Positions 60,291-64,000 of a DNA stretch of 64,000 bases are shown piece by piece (within the stretch, counting starts at the first letter, position 1; every line of letters begins with the position of its first letter). Made by a program: the position numbers and the translations under genes. The notes under the pieces were generated by a model. That model ran no database searches. It was not told the DNA's origin and was given only the letters and a program-made list of their open reading frames with translations. Origin of the DNA: Perca fluviatilis. Its lineage: Eukaryota; Chordata; Actinopteri; Perciformes; Percidae. Location: positions 32,700,501 to 32,764,500 of the forward strand of contig NC_053132.1 of assembly GCF_010015445.1 (NCBI RefSeq), written 5' to 3'.

Positions 60291-60601
60291 ATTTCATAAA
60301 ATGCTGAAGGAGTGATGGCAATATTTTATTAGCAGTGGACCGCCACTACTTAATGTATATAGCGGAAACACTGAGGTTACATGCAAAAGTAATGTTAATT
60401 TGTGCACTGTTTCTACCCTTAGATATTTTTTTCCACTGCAGCTAATGCCTACCATACACTAGAAGACTCTAAACAGACTTTAAAAAAGTCTAAAGTCTGA
60501 AACCATCTCACATCTAATGTTAAAGAATGTCAAAATATGTAAAGACTGGGGATCTTGCAGGGTCACAAATTGCAAGACTACAACTATATTTGTTATGAAC
60601 A

Positions 60602-61686
60602 CAGGGCTCTCAAGTTTTGAAGACAGGCAAGAGTGACACCTCCCCTGTCTAAATCGAGCCTGCCACTTATCAGCCAAACAAAAAAAAGAAAGGGGCTACA
60701 CAATAGCCAATCAGAAAATAGCACTATTTTATCTGGGTAAGATTTAATGCAGCAACCAATGAAAAAAAAGCAAAGCATACAGACACTTCCCTAAACATTC
60801 GCTCATTCAGAGACCAGAAACCCAAACGGGGCTCTGTGTCTGTCAGGAGGTCTGAGATCTACCGTATCAGCAGAGCAATCACGTAATGCACAGCAGACTA
60901 TGGTGCAGGTAGATTATTTTCTGAAATATATTGACTATTATAACTTTATTTTTCTCAAAGTATCACTACTCCTCCAAAACTCAGATAAAAGAGATATTTT
61001 GAATGTGCACAAAGTTTTGAACATGAGCAGAAATCTTGCTCTAACAAATAATATTACAGTCCAGGGGTTTATTAATTCATTAAAATGAATTAATGTATCA
61101 TTGACATGAATAATTGTCATATGCACATTTAAGGAGGTTACTTCCTCAACAAACGATGCAAAAGGGAAGAGTAAATGATGCTAGGCTACATGTGTGCTGA
61201 CTCAGATATAATTAGAAAAGTCAATCTACAGGAGAATAAATGAAAGCAATACAGAATGCCTGAGCCTAACTGCCATATATTCCATTATGTTTTTATATTT
61301 GGATTTTAATCTATGTTTACCTTTACATAAAGATTTCCAGCATAAATTGATTCAGAAAAAGGTATAAATAGGTGCATACAAATTCACCAGAATGCAGGAA
61401 ATGAAGAGTTTAATGCTCAAAATTTTCTGGGGGAGGACCCCCAGACCCCCACATTATCATAAGTAACCATGCATAAATTGAATAAATACTTTGTATTTGG
61501 TTGAATTGTCAGTGCCATGTGTCAAATCTTTTCTTGTGTAAATCTGAGCAATTATTAATAATAACAACAAAAACACTAATAATAAAAATATTAATGAAAC
61601 ACCCCTATTCCTGCGACTTGTCCAACCCGCCAACAATCTAGTGTCTAGGTGTCACTCTTGCCTGTCTTCAAAACTTGAGAGCCCTG
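60602..61686. mobile_element. TIR element with ~38-bp near-perfect ends
   Basis: CAGGGCTCTCAAGTTTTGAA continuing as GACAGGCAAGAGTGACACC at the left is repeated inverted at 61649-61686. The flanks show no 8-bp duplication (left TATGAACA, right GTTTCCCA). CAGGG ends suggest hAT. The interior has no transposase frame. Confidence 0.8.
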
Positions 61687-61709
61687 GTTTCCCATGTTCA
61701 CCATTTCGG

Positions 61710-61870
61710 TTTAGCATGTTAGCAAGCTAACATTTGCTAATTAGCAGTAAACACAAAGTCCAGATGAGGCTAAAGACATTATTCTGCAGGTATGTGGTCA
61801 TGAACTAAAGTATAGGACACAATTAACTTTCATCCTGAAGATGGGGCTACAAGAAAAGTGAGAGGATCAC
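61710..61870. repeat. Dispersed repeat fragment (GCTAACATTTGCTAATTAGC)
   Basis: TTAGCATGTTAGCAAGCTAA, CATTTGCTAATTAGCAGTAA and CTGCAGGTATGTGGTCATGA are landmarks of a common fish repeat. No inverted partner seen. Confidence 0.5.
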
Positions 61871-61889
61871 TGATTATCTATGTAAGCTA

Positions 61890-62170
61890 CAAGCCGTGGC
61901 TTGGTCACGGTCTATGGGCTTGGTAGCGTTGCATTTCCCCTGACTCGTTTCCTGGTTCTATTTCTCCATAAACAACATGAAATCAAGGAGAGGGTTAACT
62001 TTTCCTGCTACAGATCTCCCACCGTGGTCAGAAAGAACAGGAGGAGACACTTTGTTTCTCTCACTAGGACTCTAGAGTCGCTACTTGCTCCAAAGATAAT
62101 CGCCGTCACTCTCTCACTTCTCCCTCTACCACACACTCCCCCCACACACACCAGCGCACAAGCATAAACA
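61890..62170. repeat. Second copy of the Harbinger-like MITE
   Basis: Matches 50815-51005 (AGCGTTGCATTTC, ACAACATGAAATCAAGGAGA, CACCGTGGTCAGAAAGAACA, CACTAGGACTCTAGAGTCG), same orientation. Ends are decayed, with only AAGCATAAACATC recognisable at the right. Confidence 0.8.
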
Positions 62171-62335
62171 TCAGGCCACTTATGTAGACTACTGCAAGAG
62201 CTCTGCGTGGAGCCTCCGCACAACTGTAAAACGGCCAGACGCGTTTGATTCCTGCCGGTTCCATAGTGAGAGCAGCGAAGCCAGAGAAATTTTGGGCGCT
62301 GCGGCATATTGAATTTATTATAAATAATTTTTACG

Positions 62336-62424
62336 CGTGAGAAATACAACGTGTGGCGGGAGTGCGTGACAAAAGACCGAAATGAGTGACTGTCACGCTC
62401 AATGCGTGACACTTGAGAGCCCTG
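62336..62424 (-). repeat. Unpaired hAT-like end (CAGGGCTCTCAAGTGTCACG)
   Basis: Read inward from 62424 the sequence is CAGGGCTCTCAAGTGTCACG followed by repeats of GTGAC/GCGTGAC. It shares 14 bp with the ends at 60602 and 61686. TGAACA immediately follows it and also immediately precedes the 60602 end. Confidence 0.6.
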
Positions 62425-63304
62425 TGAACAATTTAACCAAGCTAGCTAGCTACCACTAGCGTTAGCTGGTAACTTTAGGGAAGGTTTGCAGATTTTCTGT
62501 TCTGCCGTACATGCAGATGAATGGCGGCAGTACCCAGAGGTCCCCGTTTATCTGCCGCTAAAACTCCCGTTGGATGACGCGCTTCAGAAGGGATGGAAAT
62601 CGGCAACTTTACCTCTTTAGCGTTTAGCCTAGCGCGGCGCCATTGCAACAACACTGGCTTTAGCCGTTTGCAGGTTCCTGTTTAGTGATAGAGGGAGCGC
62701 ACCCATTGGTTTTTGACAATGTTCACACTACCAAGACTTAAAACTTACGATAATATCAACATATTTGATACTCGTGATTTCATTCCGATATTGGATATTA
62801 GTCTGCGACAGTGGAATCACTTGAAAAGTCATTTGATGTATGGTCGGCATAACTCGATATCAGGTGAAATAGAGTGATTACCTTAAGATGCCATGTCTAC
62901 CGTACCATTTTACATCGCACATTTTATACTTGTGATGCTAATTTTTTTATGTTGTTTACGTTATGGTATGCATTGCAATGTTTTTTGGTATGCCATGGAG
63001 GTCCAGCCTACACTGCATTATTCTAAATACTCTACTAGATACTAGATGTAAACCTTTGCACAAAGTTGCACTTTAAATTTCACTTTGAATGTTTAAATGG
63101 TGCTGACCAATCACAAATGCTGCTAAATGTTGTGTGAAAACGTGAAAAAAAATTGAGATTCAATACTAATGTAATATTAAAAGCTTAGTTGTTTAAGAGA
63201 GGGATAAATATTGTAAAGGACTGGGATCAGTATCGGCAGATACTCAAAGTTGAATTATTGGTATCAGTATCCGATGTGAAAAATTGGTATCCAGCCATCT
63301 CTAA
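62425..63304. other. No gene recognised; possible transposon interior
   Basis: GC-richer stretch (62560-62680) followed by AT-rich sequence. Words such as TATCGGCAGATACT and ATTGGTATCAGTATCCGATG at 63230-63290 look like a hAT end. Confidence 0.4.
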
Positions 63305-63755
63305 TCTCTACATAGTCTATATCGACGACGATTACGGTATTCTTCAGGTGCTGCCTGAAATTCCGCTGTATGTCCTTTTTGGCTAGGTGTCCGTCCCCTT
63401 CCTCTTTCTTAGGCGTTCTAACCTCCGGTGGATTTGTGAGGACTATGGTTAACTGCTCCTCAGATCTCTGCAGGGTAAATCCAGACAGCTAGCTAGACTA
63501 TCTGTCCTATCTGAGTTTTCTGTTGAACGACTAAAACTACTTTTGAATGTACACATGTTCCACCAAAACAAGTTCCTTTCTGAGACTATTTAGCAGAGGC
63601 ACCGTGGCTCCATCTGGCGCTTAGCTCTGCCAAAGATGATTGTGATTGGTTTAAAGAAATGTTAATAAACCAGAGCACGTTTTTCTCCCATCCAGGAATG
63701 CTGTGTGGACTAGACAGACCCTCCTCCACAGCGCTGTGGAGGAAGGTTTTGGCAA
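63305..63755 (-). repeat. Dispersed repeat (copy C), the most complete
   Basis: Inverted counterpart of 32750-33118: TTCTAACCTCCGGTGGATTT, TGCAGGGTAAATCCAGACAG, GTTCCACCAAAACAAGTTCC, GTGATTGGTTTAAAGAAATG. Its right end forms a short hairpin, ACCCTCCTCCACAGCGCTGT then GGAGGAAGGT, at 63719-63748. Confidence 0.8.
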
Positions 63756-64000
63756 TGCTTGAATAATCTCTACACAAATCCTTTAACACATACCTTGAAC
63801 CTCCATCTTCTGTTTGCACATTCACATTAAATTTAGTTTTTAACTTGGAAAAGTTACCAATGAAGCTTTGTGTTGTGAATCTGTTACATTCCATTCCGTA
63901 GAATTCCAAACTCTGAACAAAGCCCACCTCATTTGTTTTAATTTGTATAACAAATTGGCATCATAAATTGTTACACTGTTTTCCTTCCTGAAGATTTATC
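63756..64000. other. No recognised feature at window end
   Basis: AT-rich sequence; the open frame here belongs partly to the repeat to its left. Confidence 0.35.

Overview
This window looks like teleost fish (probably percomorph) nuclear DNA. The evidence is the mix of repeats: L2/Maui-like, jockey/Rex-type and Rex3-like LINE fragments, a Tc1 element, a piggyBac-type transposon, many small TTAA-flanked or TIR-bearing elements, and very dense (CA)n/(GT)n microsatellites. Species is not identified. Apart from one exon-like block on the minus strand near 6.3-6.4 kb with splice sites on both sides, I see no convincing host coding exon, no RNA gene and no CRISPR array. The window reads as intron or intergenic DNA filled with mobile-element relics.

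Layout. 0.8-3.9 kb: an internally deleted L2-like LINE, a jockey/Rex-like LINE fragment and a partial TTAA element. 4-10 kb: AT- and CA-rich microsatellites, the exon candidate, and half of an unclassified TIR transposon (9.4-10.2 kb; the complementary half is at 52.1 kb). 11.0-15.3 kb: a Tc1 element interrupted by a nearly full-length but frameshifted L2 LINE, followed by a palindromic MITE. 16-21 kb: LINE scraps, an LTR-like block and a GGCGTCA minisatellite. 21.3-26.8 kb: three TIR elements, one carrying an L2 insertion and one carrying a TTAA transposon in its left arm. 27-32 kb: microsatellites, a short palindromic MITE and a ~30-bp-unit minisatellite. 32.6-35.2 kb: a hAT-like element with an 8-bp target duplication, and further dispersed repeats.

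36.9-43.5 kb is the centre of interest: three TTAA-flanked elements nested in one another. The outer one is ~600 bp, the middle one is a ~4.3 kb piggyBac-like transposon with a three-exon transposase pseudogene on the minus strand, and the innermost is a 1.7 kb non-autonomous element inserted exactly in the piggyBac terminal repeat. 43.5-50 kb is mostly unique-looking. 50-53 kb holds adjacent MITEs and transposon ends. 55-57 kb holds a Rex3-like relic next to a third L2 copy. 59.5-60.3 kb is a hAT (BED-finger) transposase pseudogene, and 60.6-63.8 kb is a cluster of further transposon ends and dispersed repeats.

No operon-like or pathway relationship exists among these features. The main story is the insertion history, which several target-site duplications and empty-site comparisons make readable from this sequence alone. 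Family names come from remembered motifs, not from a search.
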